Assembly (NCBI GenBank): GCA_045430285.1
Contig: JAILXV010000001.1
Span: 1,054,001 to 1,118,000 of the forward strand
DNA: 64,000 bases
Reading direction: 5' to 3'
Source of the DNA: Agarilytica sp045430285
GTDB lineage: Bacteria > Pseudomonadota > Gammaproteobacteria > Pseudomonadales > Cellvibrionaceae
The translations under genes were made by a program, and so were the position numbers. The notes beneath the pieces were generated by a model, which was given only the letters and a program-made list of their open reading frames with translations, was not told where the DNA came from and did no database searches. This document shows positions 36,517 through 45,725 of this stretch, piece after piece. Numbering within the stretch: position 1 is the stretch's first letter; every line of letters starts with the position of its first letter.

Positions 36517-38043
36517 GTGACTGCAACGCATACTCATTCCAACCCCCAACCAGAACCGGCATCACTTTCTGTGAGCCTGGATGCGCTTTGCGAAAACACA
36601 CCAAATATCACTAACCTGAATGATTTTCTAAACAAAAAAAATGACGCGGCAGCATTAAAGTATTGGCTTTCTGAGCACGAAAACACGTCTCAACTAAATA
36701 CCAAAGAAGACATTTACCGCTGCCTTGATCGCCGTATCAACGAAATCGACCACGCAATTAACGACCAACTTAACGCGGTTTTACATCATAAAGAACTACA
36801 GAAACTCGAGTCATCTTGGCGCGGGCTATGGTATTTAGTTGTTCAAGCCGAAGGCGTTAAAAACCTAAAAATTAAAATTTTTGATATTGCGTGGCAAGAA
36901 ATTGTGCGTGACATCGACCGAGCGATGGAATTTGACCAAAGCCAACTATTCAATAAAATATACAGCGAAGAATACGGTACGCCTGGCGGTGAACCTTACG
37001 GTGTTTTGATCGGTGATTATGAAATAAGCCATCGCCCATCAAAGAGCCACCCTTATGATGATATCGCTACCCTGCGTGGCTTGTGTGATGTCGCGGCTGC
37101 ATCTTTTGCCCCCTTTATAGCCGGTGCATCAAGCGAACTTTTTGGCTTAGATGATTTTTCCTCATTTGGCTCCCCAATCAACTTACAAAATATTTTTCGC
37201 CAAGAAGAATATATTCCCTGGCGCGGATTACGGGATAGAGCAGACGCGCGTTTTATCGGCTTAACAGTACCACGCATATTAATGCGGAAACCTTACCGAA
37301 CAAAACCAGGCAGCTATAAAGGATTGTTTTTCTACGAAAAGAAAGAAAAAAATGCGAGCCGAGGCTACCTGTGGGGAAACGCCGCATACGGTTTTGGTGC
37401 AATATTAATTCGAGAATTCGCCAGTGTCGGTTGGTTCGGCCATATCCGAGGTGTACCAAGAAACCAGATTGGCGGTGGATTACTGACAAACCTACCTAGT
37501 GACTGCTTTGATACCGACGCTGATGATATTGCTTATAAACCATCAACCGACGTCGTTATTACAGACACCACTGAACGAGAACTTAGCAACCAAGGCTTCA
37601 CGCCTCTGTGCCAATGCTACGACACGCCTTTTACGGCCTTCTATAGTAACCAATCCATTCAGAAGCCCAAATATCAGAAAAATTCGCCCGACGCGAGCGC
37701 AGTCAATGCAAAATTATCTTCAATGCTCCAACATGTTTTATGTGGGTCTCGTATTGCTCACTACATTAAAGTGATGATTCGAGATAAGGTTGGTTCATTC
37801 ATCGGCGCAGAAGACTGTGAAGAACTATTACGAAACTGGCTCATAAAATACACCTCCGGTCGTAAAGATCTCGCCTGGGAAGATCAAGCACGCTATCCTA
37901 TTTTGGAGTCCAGCGTACAGGTAAAAGAGCACCCAGAAAAACCTGGGCAATTTGTCTGCGGTATCAGAATTGTTCCTCACTACCAGATTGATCAGATGGT
38001 GTCCGAGCTAGAGCTGGTAACTGAACTGGTGCAATCGAAATAA
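36517..38043 (+). CDS. Second TssC-family protein (ImpD-like sheath paralogue)
   Basis: 508 residues, GTG start at 36517. It is a clear TssC homologue, with LESSWRGLWYLVVQAEG, EFDQSQLFNKIYSEEYGTPGGEPYG and VMIRDKVGSFIGAEDCEELLRNWL. It differs from the first TssC in an extended N-terminus (residues 1-75, Asn/Glu-rich) and diverged loops. No tssB copy accompanies it. Some T6SS clusters carry such an extra impD-type gene; a role at the sheath end or baseplate is possible but unproved. It begins 89 bp after tssC and 2 bp before tssE. Confidence 0.88.
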   Translation: MTATHTHSNPQPEPASLSVSLDALCENTPNITNLNDFLNKKNDAAALKYWLSEHENTSQLNTKEDIYRCLDRRINEIDHAINDQLNAVLHHKELQKLESSWRGLWYLVVQAEGVKNLKIKIFDIAWQEIVRDIDRAMEFDQSQLFNKIYSEEYGTPGGEPYGVLIGDYEISHRPSKSHPYDDIATLRGLCDVAAASFAPFIAGASSELFGLDDFSSFGSPINLQNIFRQEEYIPWRGLRDRADARFIGLTVPRILMRKPYRTKPGSYKGLFFYEKKEKNASRGYLWGNAAYGFGAILIREFASVGWFGHIRGVPRNQIGGGLLTNLPSDCFDTDADDIAYKPSTDVVITDTTERELSNQGFTPLCQCYDTPFTAFYSNQSIQKPKYQKNSPDASAVNAKLSSMLQHVLCGSRIAHYIKVMIRDKVGSFIGAEDCEELLRNWLIKYTSGRKDLAWEDQARYPILESSVQVKEHPEKPGQFVCGIRIVPHYQIDQMVSELELVTELVQSK

Positions 38044-38045
38044 TT

Positions 38046-38543
38046 ATGGCCAAAGTCGATAAAAAGAAAAATCTGCGTCCTTCGATTTTAGATCGCTTAA
38101 TCGACAATGAGCCCCATGTAAATATCGAAGCAGAAAAGAATCGCCATCAACAGCTTCGAGAGCTGCGCAATAGTGTGCGCAGAGATTTGGAAAACCTGCT
38201 AAACACACGTTATCGCATGCTCGAACCCTCAAGTAATTATGAGCAGCTAGAAAGCTCATTATTAAATTACGGAATGCCGGACCTCGCGACCGTAAATATT
38301 ACAGATAACGAAAAGAAAAAAGAATTTACTCGCCACTTAGAGAAAATTATTCGGGAATACGAACCCCGGTTTAAATCTGTTCGAGTAACCTTTATAGACA
38401 ACCAAGAAAAGGTCGACAGGACCTTGCGCTTTCGCGTAAACGCGACCCTCTACGCAGACCCAGCACCAGAGGTCGTCGTCTTCGACTCAGTATTAGAGCC
38501 GGTATCACGAACGGTGAATGTGGAAGAATCACAACATGGCTGA
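38046..38543 (+). CDS. tssE: TssE (gp25-like) baseplate protein
   Basis: 165 residues with the gp25/TssE core: SILDRLIDNEP, LRNSVRRDLENLLNTR, SLLNYGMPDLATVN, and IREYEPRFKSVRVTF. It starts sheath polymerisation at the baseplate. It overlaps tssF by 8 bp. Confidence 0.94.
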   Translation: MAKVDKKKNLRPSILDRLIDNEPHVNIEAEKNRHQQLRELRNSVRRDLENLLNTRYRMLEPSSNYEQLESSLLNYGMPDLATVNITDNEKKKEFTRHLEKIIREYEPRFKSVRVTFIDNQEKVDRTLRFRVNATLYADPAPEVVVFDSVLEPVSRTVNVEESQHG

Positions 38544-40371
38544 TGAGCTACTCCCCTATTATGAAAAGGAACTGGCGTTTATTCGCCAGATGGGTGCGGA
38601 ATTTTCCAAAGAGCATCCAAAAATTGCAGGGCGCCTTGGTATCAACTCCGACACCATTGAAGATCCTCACGTATCTCGGTTAGTAGAAGGCTTCGCTTAT
38701 CTGAATTCACGAATTCAGCACAAACTAGACGACGACTTCCCAGAACTGACAGATGCAATATTGAGCGTGGTATTCCCCCACTATCAACGCCCTATTCCTT
38801 CAATGGCGATCACTCAATTCACGCCAGATAAAGAACAGTTGGATGCAAAATTTAAGATTGACCGTCATTCACTAATAGAAACAGAGCATTTTCAAGGTGA
38901 ACATTGTCGCTTTACCTTGAGTAGCGATGTGGAGCTATACCCAATTACGGTAACCAATGCTCAAATACTCGGTCGACCATTTACCACGCCTGGCTCAGCC
39001 AAAATGAAAGGTGCGGGTGGCGTTCTCAAAATATCGTTAGAAACATTTTCACCGGATATAACGTTCCCTGAAATTGACCTAGACAACCTGCGCTTCTATT
39101 TACGGGGGCAATCTCAACATATTCACCCGCTTTATCATTATCTGCTCAACCAAAACGTTGGTATTGTATTATCTGCACCAGACCAAGGCTCTCCGCCTGT
39201 TCATTTGAACGCAGATACTATTCAAGCCGTAGGTTTCGATAAAGAGGATGGTTTACTCCCCTACCCACCAACCTCTTTTATTGGTTATCGTCTACTAACG
39301 GAGTTTTTTGTATTTCCAGAAAAATTCATGTTTATAGACTTTACCAACCTAAAATCTCAGATCCCAGAAGACACTGAAGGAAAGCTGGATTTATATGTTT
39401 ATCTTGAAAGCGCGGATGTTGAACTTGAACACAACATCAATGAAGATAACTTTGTTCTGGGCTGCGGACCTGCGATCAACTTATTTAAACACCGTGCAGA
39501 CCCGATTCGCTTAGACCATACGGAGTTAGAATATCAAATCATTCCAGACGCACGCCGACCGTCGGGATTCGAAGTTTATTCGGTCGACAAAGTAAACGCA
39601 TCCACCCCATCCGGCGAGCACAAAGAGTTTTTGCCTTTTTACGGGCTTACTCATGAACATCAAGACAATGAAAACCATGCCTTTTGGTTAGCGTCCCGTA
39701 AAAATGCCAAACTGGGCTACCAAGAACGTGATGACGGCACCGATGTATTCTTAAGTCTGGTGGATTTGGAATTCAATCCAAATATTCCAGATGATCGAAC
39801 GCTTAGCCTTGACCTCACTTGTAGCAACCGTGATCAACCGACAAAGCTGCCCTACAACTTGGAACACCCAAAACTACAATGCGTCGATAACGCACCTCCT
39901 TGCGAAAAGATTCGCTTCATAACGCAACCGACAAAAACAGTGCGACCACCACTGCGCAATAACGCACGCTGGCGACTCATTTCGCATTTAAATCTGAATA
40001 GCCTTTCGCTTACAGGCGGCGGCAATGCAACAAATGCCCTAAAAGAAATTTTGCGCCTGTATGACTTTAAAGATTCGTCTGTATCAAAAGGCTTAGTGGA
40101 TTCAATAATGTCTGTCAGCACTCGTCATATCAGCGCACCACTCAATATAGATGGGCACGCAACGATGTGCCGTGGAATAGAAGTTGAAGTGGTACTGAAT
40201 GATGCTTTATTAACAGGCAGCAGCAGCTTTCTATACGCTTCCGTTCTTGAACACTTTTTCGCACTCTATTGCACCATCAATTCCTTTACCCGCGTATTGG
40301 TAAAAATCAACAATAAAGAAGGTTATTTGAAAAAATGTCCACCTCGAGCCGGCGAACAAGTGCTTCTATAA
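38536..40371 (+). CDS. tssF: TssF baseplate protein
   Basis: 611 residues from ATG 38536 (MADELLPYYEKELAFIRQMG, the usual TssF N-terminus). GGAAG lies 8 bases upstream; an ATG at 38518 is in frame but gives an atypical extension. Later signatures are EDPHVSRLVEGFAYLNSRI, LDDDFPELTDAIL and the C-terminal FFALYCTINSF. It forms the baseplate wedge with TssG and TssK. Its end overlaps tssG by 37 bp. Confidence 0.95.
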   Translation: MADELLPYYEKELAFIRQMGAEFSKEHPKIAGRLGINSDTIEDPHVSRLVEGFAYLNSRIQHKLDDDFPELTDAILSVVFPHYQRPIPSMAITQFTPDKEQLDAKFKIDRHSLIETEHFQGEHCRFTLSSDVELYPITVTNAQILGRPFTTPGSAKMKGAGGVLKISLETFSPDITFPEIDLDNLRFYLRGQSQHIHPLYHYLLNQNVGIVLSAPDQGSPPVHLNADTIQAVGFDKEDGLLPYPPTSFIGYRLLTEFFVFPEKFMFIDFTNLKSQIPEDTEGKLDLYVYLESADVELEHNINEDNFVLGCGPAINLFKHRADPIRLDHTELEYQIIPDARRPSGFEVYSVDKVNASTPSGEHKEFLPFYGLTHEHQDNENHAFWLASRKNAKLGYQERDDGTDVFLSLVDLEFNPNIPDDRTLSLDLTCSNRDQPTKLPYNLEHPKLQCVDNAPPCEKIRFITQPTKTVRPPLRNNARWRLISHLNLNSLSLTGGGNATNALKEILRLYDFKDSSVSKGLVDSIMSVSTRHISAPLNIDGHATMCRGIEVEVVLNDALLTGSSSFLYASVLEHFFALYCTINSFTRVLVKINNKEGYLKKCPPRAGEQVLL

Positions 40372-41483
40372 TTGAGCGCTTAGCCGCCAATCCAGAAGAC
40401 TTTTCTTTTGTTCAAGCCGTAAGGATACTTGAACGCGCTGCCGCGTTCTCGGGAAAACTGAGCGCGTCAAATATCGAACAGCTTTCGGAAAACCCTTTAG
40501 CCAGTAACCATATTTCCAGTAACCACCCTATCGCCCGTTTTTCACCGCCCTCGCGAGAGGTTGTGAGAATATCATCGGATCATCGCCTAGGTTTCCCCAA
40601 TACCGAAGTACAATCGGTATCGAAGGCAGGCAAGCAACAACAATGGTCCATGGCGGTGAATTTTATCGGGCTTACAGGATCAATGGGCGTTATGCCCTTT
40701 CATTACAGCGAATTGATTCTGCAACGCCTAAAACAAAAAGATGATTCACTTGCTGAGTTTCTGGATCTGTTCAATCATAGGACCACATCTTTATTTTTTC
40801 AGGCATCTGCCAAGTACCATCTACCTCTCGAATACGAGCGCAGTAAATTACATCAAGCCAATAAAACAAAAGACTGCACCCATACCCAAGCGCTTTTGAG
40901 CCTGCTCGGCCTGGGCACTGAAAGCCTACGCAACCGCCAAAGCCTACGTGATGAATCTCTCATCTATTTTAGTGGTTTATATACCCAACAGGTAAAAACC
41001 TCGACGGGCTTAGAGCAAATGATCGAACATTATTTCGGTGTACCCGCAAAACTTGAAGGCTTTATGGGGCAATGGCAAGAACTGATTGATGATGTACGGA
41101 CACGACTTCCATGGAGAGGCAACAAAAAAGGCCAGAACGCATGCTTAGGAAAATCCGCCATGCTGGGGCGTAAGGGTTGGTTTGCGCAGGGAAAAACACG
41201 CATAAAAATCGGTCCGCTTAACAAAGATCAGTTCCAAAAATTCGCACCAGGCACCGGCGCCCTTCGCGCACTCAACGAAATGGTCGAAAGTTATATGAAT
41301 ACAGATAATGACTTTGACTTTATGATCGAGGTCGATCGCGCTGACGTGCCCAATAAAATATCTCTGGATAAGGCTAGCCCACCTACTCTCGCATGGAATG
41401 CATGGCTTTCGGGAAAACCCAAAACAAACACAGATAAAGACGAGAAGCTTGATATTCTCGTCTCATCAAAAAAATTAAATTAG
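40335..41483 (+). CDS. tssG: TssG baseplate protein
   Basis: 382 residues. The TssG pattern is seen in IIERLAANPEDFSFVQAVRIL, VNFIGLTGSMGVMPFHYSELIL and LEQMIEHYFGVPAKLEGF. It starts inside the end of tssF, as is common for this pair. It is 24 bp upstream of clpV. Confidence 0.94.
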   Translation: MSTSSRRTSASIIERLAANPEDFSFVQAVRILERAAAFSGKLSASNIEQLSENPLASNHISSNHPIARFSPPSREVVRISSDHRLGFPNTEVQSVSKAGKQQQWSMAVNFIGLTGSMGVMPFHYSELILQRLKQKDDSLAEFLDLFNHRTTSLFFQASAKYHLPLEYERSKLHQANKTKDCTHTQALLSLLGLGTESLRNRQSLRDESLIYFSGLYTQQVKTSTGLEQMIEHYFGVPAKLEGFMGQWQELIDDVRTRLPWRGNKKGQNACLGKSAMLGRKGWFAQGKTRIKIGPLNKDQFQKFAPGTGALRALNEMVESYMNTDNDFDFMIEVDRADVPNKISLDKASPPTLAWNAWLSGKPKTNTDKDEKLDILVSSKKLN

Positions 41484-41507
41484 ATCAACATAAAGTAAGG
41501 ACCTAGT

Positions 41508-44204
41508 ATGATCAATATCGATCTTAAATCACTCGTCGGAAGACTTAACGAACCCTGCCGAGTTGCCCTGGAAGGCGCCGCGGGACTTTGTGTTTCGCGA
41601 ACACACTACAATGTCGAAATCGAACATTGGTTATTAAAGATATTTGAAGTTCAGGACAGCGATCTGCAAGCGGTACTCGATAAGTTTGATATTGATCTTG
41701 GCAAGTTCGCACAAGAAATTAATCGCGAGCTTGACAATATAAAATCTGGCAATTCACGTGCACCTTCACTTTCACCGACCATTGTCGATATCGCGAAAAA
41801 TGCGTGGATGTTGGCCTCCGTCGAATACGGCCATGGCATTGCTACATCCGCCCATATACTAGCCGCACTGTTGTTAGATGAAAATTTACGTCGCTCAACT
41901 AATATTACCTCTGGGCAGTTAAGTAAAATCCCACCCGAATCTTTACGTGATGTTGTCCGCTCTATTGTCGGTACAACCTCGGAGTCTGCAAACGCAGGTA
42001 ACCTTTCATCAGAAGGAAGTGCTGCTAACGGAGATGCCCCATCAGGCGCACCAAGTAAATCCCCTGCCCTTGATAAATACACTGTCAACCTTACCGAAGC
42101 CGCCAAGCAAGGTAAAATCGATGCGGTACTTGGTCGTGACGAAGAAATTCGACAGATCATTGATATTCTTATTCGTCGTCGTCAAAACAACCCCATTCTT
42201 ACCGGTGAAGCTGGTGTAGGTAAAACTGCTGTCGTAGAAGGCTTCGCTTTACGTATTGCTTCTGGTGATGTGCCAGAACCTTTACGTGGCGTTACCATTA
42301 GAAGCTTGGACCTTGGCTTATTACAAGCCGGCGCAAGTGTTAAGGGTGAATTTGAAAATCGATTAAAATCCGTAATTGCAGAAGTAAAATCGTCGCCCGA
42401 CCCGATCATCATGTTTATCGACGAAGCTCATACTCTTATCGGCGCTGGCGGTAAAGAAGGTCAAGGCGATGCGGCAAACTTACTCAAGCCTGCACTCGCC
42501 CGTGGAGAGTTACGCACCATCGCAGCAACCACTTGGGCTGAATACAAAAAATACTTTGAACGCGACCCGGCGCTGACACGCCGCTTCCAAGTTGTGAAAA
42601 TCGAAGAACCCAGCATTGAAAAAGGCATCGATATGATGCGCGCCATGTCTGAGATGCTACAAACACATCACCGCGTTCGCATCATGGACGAAGCCATTGT
42701 CGATTCGGTGAAACTATCAAGCCGTTATATCACCGCGCGGCAGCTACCCGATAAATCAGTGAGCTTGCTCGATACTGCTTGCGCCCGTGTTGCATTAAGC
42801 CAAAGCGCAACACCCGCACAAGTGGAAGATACACGACGACGTATTACTCAGAGTGAAACAACCATTACATCGCTAGAACGTGAAAATGCCACGCTCGGTA
42901 ACTGTGAAGACAGAATCGCCGAATTAAAAGAAGAGAAAACGGCTCTCGAAGCTGAATTAGTCACACAAGAAGCACAGTGGGATGAGGAGAAAGGTCTCGT
43001 TTCTCAGATCCACGACTTACAAGCACAAATCGAAGATGACTTTCACGCGCAACGTATGGCAAATGAGGAACTCGCTAAAGAAGGTGCACCCAAAGCACTT
43101 TCTGATGAAGAGCGTCAGTCCGTCAAATCAAAACTACACGGTTTAATGGAACAGCTTGAAGGCGTTCAAAAAACCACGGCAATGATTCAGGTTAATGTCG
43201 ACAGCCAAGCGATTGCAGAAGTCGTTGCCAATTGGACCGGAATTCCCGTCGGTAAAATGGTATCCGATGAAATCGGTTCCATTTTGAACCTACAAGAGCA
43301 TATGGGACAACGCGTTATCGGCCAACCCCATGCGCTTGAAGCCATCGCCCAATCTATTCGTACCTCCCGTGCGGGCCTTACAGATCCTCGCAAACCCATC
43401 GGTGTGTTTTTCATGGTCGGATCTAGTGGTGTCGGTAAAACTGAAACCGCACTAGCATTGGCGGATATTCTCTACGGTGGCGAACAAAACATTACCGTAA
43501 TTAATATGTCTGAATTTAAAGAAGAGCATAAAGTGTCAATGCTACTCGGTTCACCCCCTGGGTATGTGGGTTATGGGGAAGGCGGCGTATTAACAGAAGC
43601 CGTTCGTCGTAAACCTTATAGTGTTGTGCTGCTAGACGAGATGGAAAAAGCTCACCCTGGCGTACAGGACGTATTTTATAACCTGTTCGATAAAGGCACG
43701 ATTAAAGACGGTGAAGGTCGCGATATCGATTTTAAAAACACTGTCATTATCATGACCTCCAATGCGGCCGAAGAACATCTACGAGCAATGATCGCCTCTT
43801 CCGAGGAAAAACTCGATCCAGAAACCTTGCTCGAAAATTTCAAACCTCAGTTGCTCAACTACTTTAAACCGGCATTTCTTGGTAGAACCACCGTCATCCC
43901 CTTCTACCCGCTTGATGACGAAAACCTGATGAAGATCTGTAAGCTAAATATGAACAAGATCGAAAAACGGGTAAAAGAGCACTATGGTGCAGAATTTACT
44001 TACGACGAAGACGTGATGCTACATATCGTTGCCCGTAGCCAAGCAGTAGAGACTGGAGCGAGAAATATCGAAAATATTCTAACCCGCACCATGCTCCCTG
44101 CACTTGCAGGTGAATGCTTATCACGCATGGCCATTGGTGAAGAAATCAACAAAGTTCACATCGGTGTGGATGAGGAAGGTATATTCAGCTACGAACTTAG
44201 CTGA
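41508..44204 (+). CDS. clpV: TssH (ClpV) AAA+ sheath disassembly ATPase
   Basis: 898 residues. The N-terminal domain (about 1-160) binds contracted sheath. AAA1 has Walker A GEAGVGKTA near residue 232 and Walker B IMFIDEAH. A coiled-coil middle domain lies at about 440-560. AAA2 has Walker A GSSGVGKTE near 637 and VVLLDEMEKAHPG. Overall length and domain order match ClpV, not ClpB. The leader has AAGGACC before the ATG. It is the last core T6SS gene of the plus arm and is followed by a hairpin. Confidence 0.96.
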   Translation: MINIDLKSLVGRLNEPCRVALEGAAGLCVSRTHYNVEIEHWLLKIFEVQDSDLQAVLDKFDIDLGKFAQEINRELDNIKSGNSRAPSLSPTIVDIAKNAWMLASVEYGHGIATSAHILAALLLDENLRRSTNITSGQLSKIPPESLRDVVRSIVGTTSESANAGNLSSEGSAANGDAPSGAPSKSPALDKYTVNLTEAAKQGKIDAVLGRDEEIRQIIDILIRRRQNNPILTGEAGVGKTAVVEGFALRIASGDVPEPLRGVTIRSLDLGLLQAGASVKGEFENRLKSVIAEVKSSPDPIIMFIDEAHTLIGAGGKEGQGDAANLLKPALARGELRTIAATTWAEYKKYFERDPALTRRFQVVKIEEPSIEKGIDMMRAMSEMLQTHHRVRIMDEAIVDSVKLSSRYITARQLPDKSVSLLDTACARVALSQSATPAQVEDTRRRITQSETTITSLERENATLGNCEDRIAELKEEKTALEAELVTQEAQWDEEKGLVSQIHDLQAQIEDDFHAQRMANEELAKEGAPKALSDEERQSVKSKLHGLMEQLEGVQKTTAMIQVNVDSQAIAEVVANWTGIPVGKMVSDEIGSILNLQEHMGQRVIGQPHALEAIAQSIRTSRAGLTDPRKPIGVFFMVGSSGVGKTETALALADILYGGEQNITVINMSEFKEEHKVSMLLGSPPGYVGYGEGGVLTEAVRRKPYSVVLLDEMEKAHPGVQDVFYNLFDKGTIKDGEGRDIDFKNTVIIMTSNAAEEHLRAMIASSEEKLDPETLLENFKPQLLNYFKPAFLGRTTVIPFYPLDDENLMKICKLNMNKIEKRVKEHYGAEFTYDEDVMLHIVARSQAVETGARNIENILTRTMLPALAGECLSRMAIGEEINKVHIGVDEEGIFSYELS

Positions 44205-44232
44205 GTAACAACCAATCTCTAAGCGATAATGT

Positions 44233-44262
44233 GCGCCAAATCTGAATAGACAGGTTTGGCGC
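44233..44262 (+). terminator. Hairpin after clpV
   Basis: 12-bp stem gcgccaaatctg / caggtttggcgc (one G-T type mismatch) with loop aataga. No T run follows, so it may be an RNA-stabilising hairpin instead of a full terminator. It separates the core T6SS genes from the TPR genes. Confidence 0.5.
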
Positions 44263-44321
44263 TCAATGTTAAATTATGCGCACTTATTAAGCACTATTGT
44301 CATAATTACCCAGCTCTTATA

Positions 44322-45725
44322 ATGATAACTAAGCCGATGACCGCATATCGCCCTAAACGCTTACCTCTTCTGCACTTATGGAAGACATTGTTGATTGTAT
44401 CGGCAATCGCACTCCTTATTTCGTTATCGCTAACCTCGCAAGCAACAACGAACAGCGAAAAAGAGTTCGAAGCACTTCAAAACGAGGTTGCTGTCCTTTC
44501 TCATCTTTACTATCAAGAAGCTGCAAAGGAACTCAAGGGCACCTTTTATATCAAGCCCTCAATTAAGGCGCTTAAAAGTACCGTTATTAATTTGGTCAAG
44601 AACAATCAGCATGCTTTAGCCAATGCCGTAATACTTGCAAACTTCCCCTTAATAAAAAAACATATCGATAGCCGAGAAATGCCCATTTTTTTGGGGCAGT
44701 TGTTAGAACACAATATATGGAAAAGCGCCAACAACTTGGCTCAACACGGCTTAGAAAACGGCCGCTATTTTAGCCAATCAAAAATACATTATTTATTGGC
44801 TGAGTATTATTTTTCTCAGAACCATATTGATAAAACCATCGAACATCTCACCTCAATAGAATCAAGTAAACCGCTCTCAAAAAATGAGCGAGATTACGCC
44901 ACCCTCCTTTTCGGGATTTCACTTCAAAAGAAAAAAAAACATCGAGAAGCGCTTAAAATATACGAAAAAATTGTTCCTGAATCGGAATACTACGGTCACA
45001 GTCGATTAAACATCGCCACGGCGCATATCCGTCAAGGCTGGTGGACAGACGCTCAGATCGCCATTGAAGAAGCACTTCAACAAAAAACACCCGAAAGCCA
45101 AAAAGAAATCAACAACCGATTGCTCCTAATACTAGGCTACTCCCAGCTTCAACATGAATTTTACCGAAACGCACGTAAAACCTTTCGTCGTGTCAGCCTA
45201 GACAGCAAATACATGAATAGAGCTCTGCATGGCATTGGCTTATGCGCCTTATCTCAGAAAGATTTCCTCGGTGCGATTAATGCTTTTGGCCACCTTCAAA
45301 CGATCGAGAATACCGAATTACCAACGCTAGAATCCTACCTACTCGTTCCCTACACATACAATCGCATGGACAATCTTGATCAAGCCGCTGCAGGCTATTC
45401 CGAGGCCATTGCGTTTTACCAAATCAAAACACGGGAACTAAACGCTCAGATCGATGCAATTAGGGAAAACCTTGAAGCGCCAATAAAAGAAGATATGTTG
45501 GCACTGTTACCGGAGATCGAAAACCAAACCCATCAAATGCTAAACGAACTGGATACTGAGCAAAGCCATCGCGCCACACAGAAAAAAATTCGTGCATTAC
45601 AATCCAAGCTCAATCGGCACCTCGCAATAAAAGTGATCGGCGCCTTGCAAATAAAAGCAGAAAACCTCAAAAGTTATTTAAGCCAATCACAATATGGATT
45701 AGCGAAATTGTATGATGCACCCTAA
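44322..45725 (+). CDS. Membrane-anchored TPR protein
   Basis: 467 residues from ATG 44322; ATG 44337 is also possible, and a longer frame from TTG 44256 is unlikely because it runs into the clpV hairpin. A hydrophobic segment (LLIVSAIALLISLSLTS, about 24-40) is a signal anchor or signal peptide. Tetratricopeptide-like helical repeats fill about 60-350 (YATLLFGISLQKKKKHREALKIYEKIVPESEYYG, MNRALHGIGLCALSQKDFLGAINAFGHL). The C-terminus is a long coiled coil (about 370-450). The 14-bp overlap with the next gene suggests a shared transcript. It is probably a periplasmic scaffold paired with the ExbBD/AgmX motor encoded at the other end of the locus. Confidence 0.75.
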   Translation: MITKPMTAYRPKRLPLLHLWKTLLIVSAIALLISLSLTSQATTNSEKEFEALQNEVAVLSHLYYQEAAKELKGTFYIKPSIKALKSTVINLVKNNQHALANAVILANFPLIKKHIDSREMPIFLGQLLEHNIWKSANNLAQHGLENGRYFSQSKIHYLLAEYYFSQNHIDKTIEHLTSIESSKPLSKNERDYATLLFGISLQKKKKHREALKIYEKIVPESEYYGHSRLNIATAHIRQGWWTDAQIAIEEALQQKTPESQKEINNRLLLILGYSQLQHEFYRNARKTFRRVSLDSKYMNRALHGIGLCALSQKDFLGAINAFGHLQTIENTELPTLESYLLVPYTYNRMDNLDQAAAGYSEAIAFYQIKTRELNAQIDAIRENLEAPIKEDMLALLPEIENQTHQMLNELDTEQSHRATQKKIRALQSKLNRHLAIKVIGALQIKAENLKSYLSQSQYGLAKLYDAP

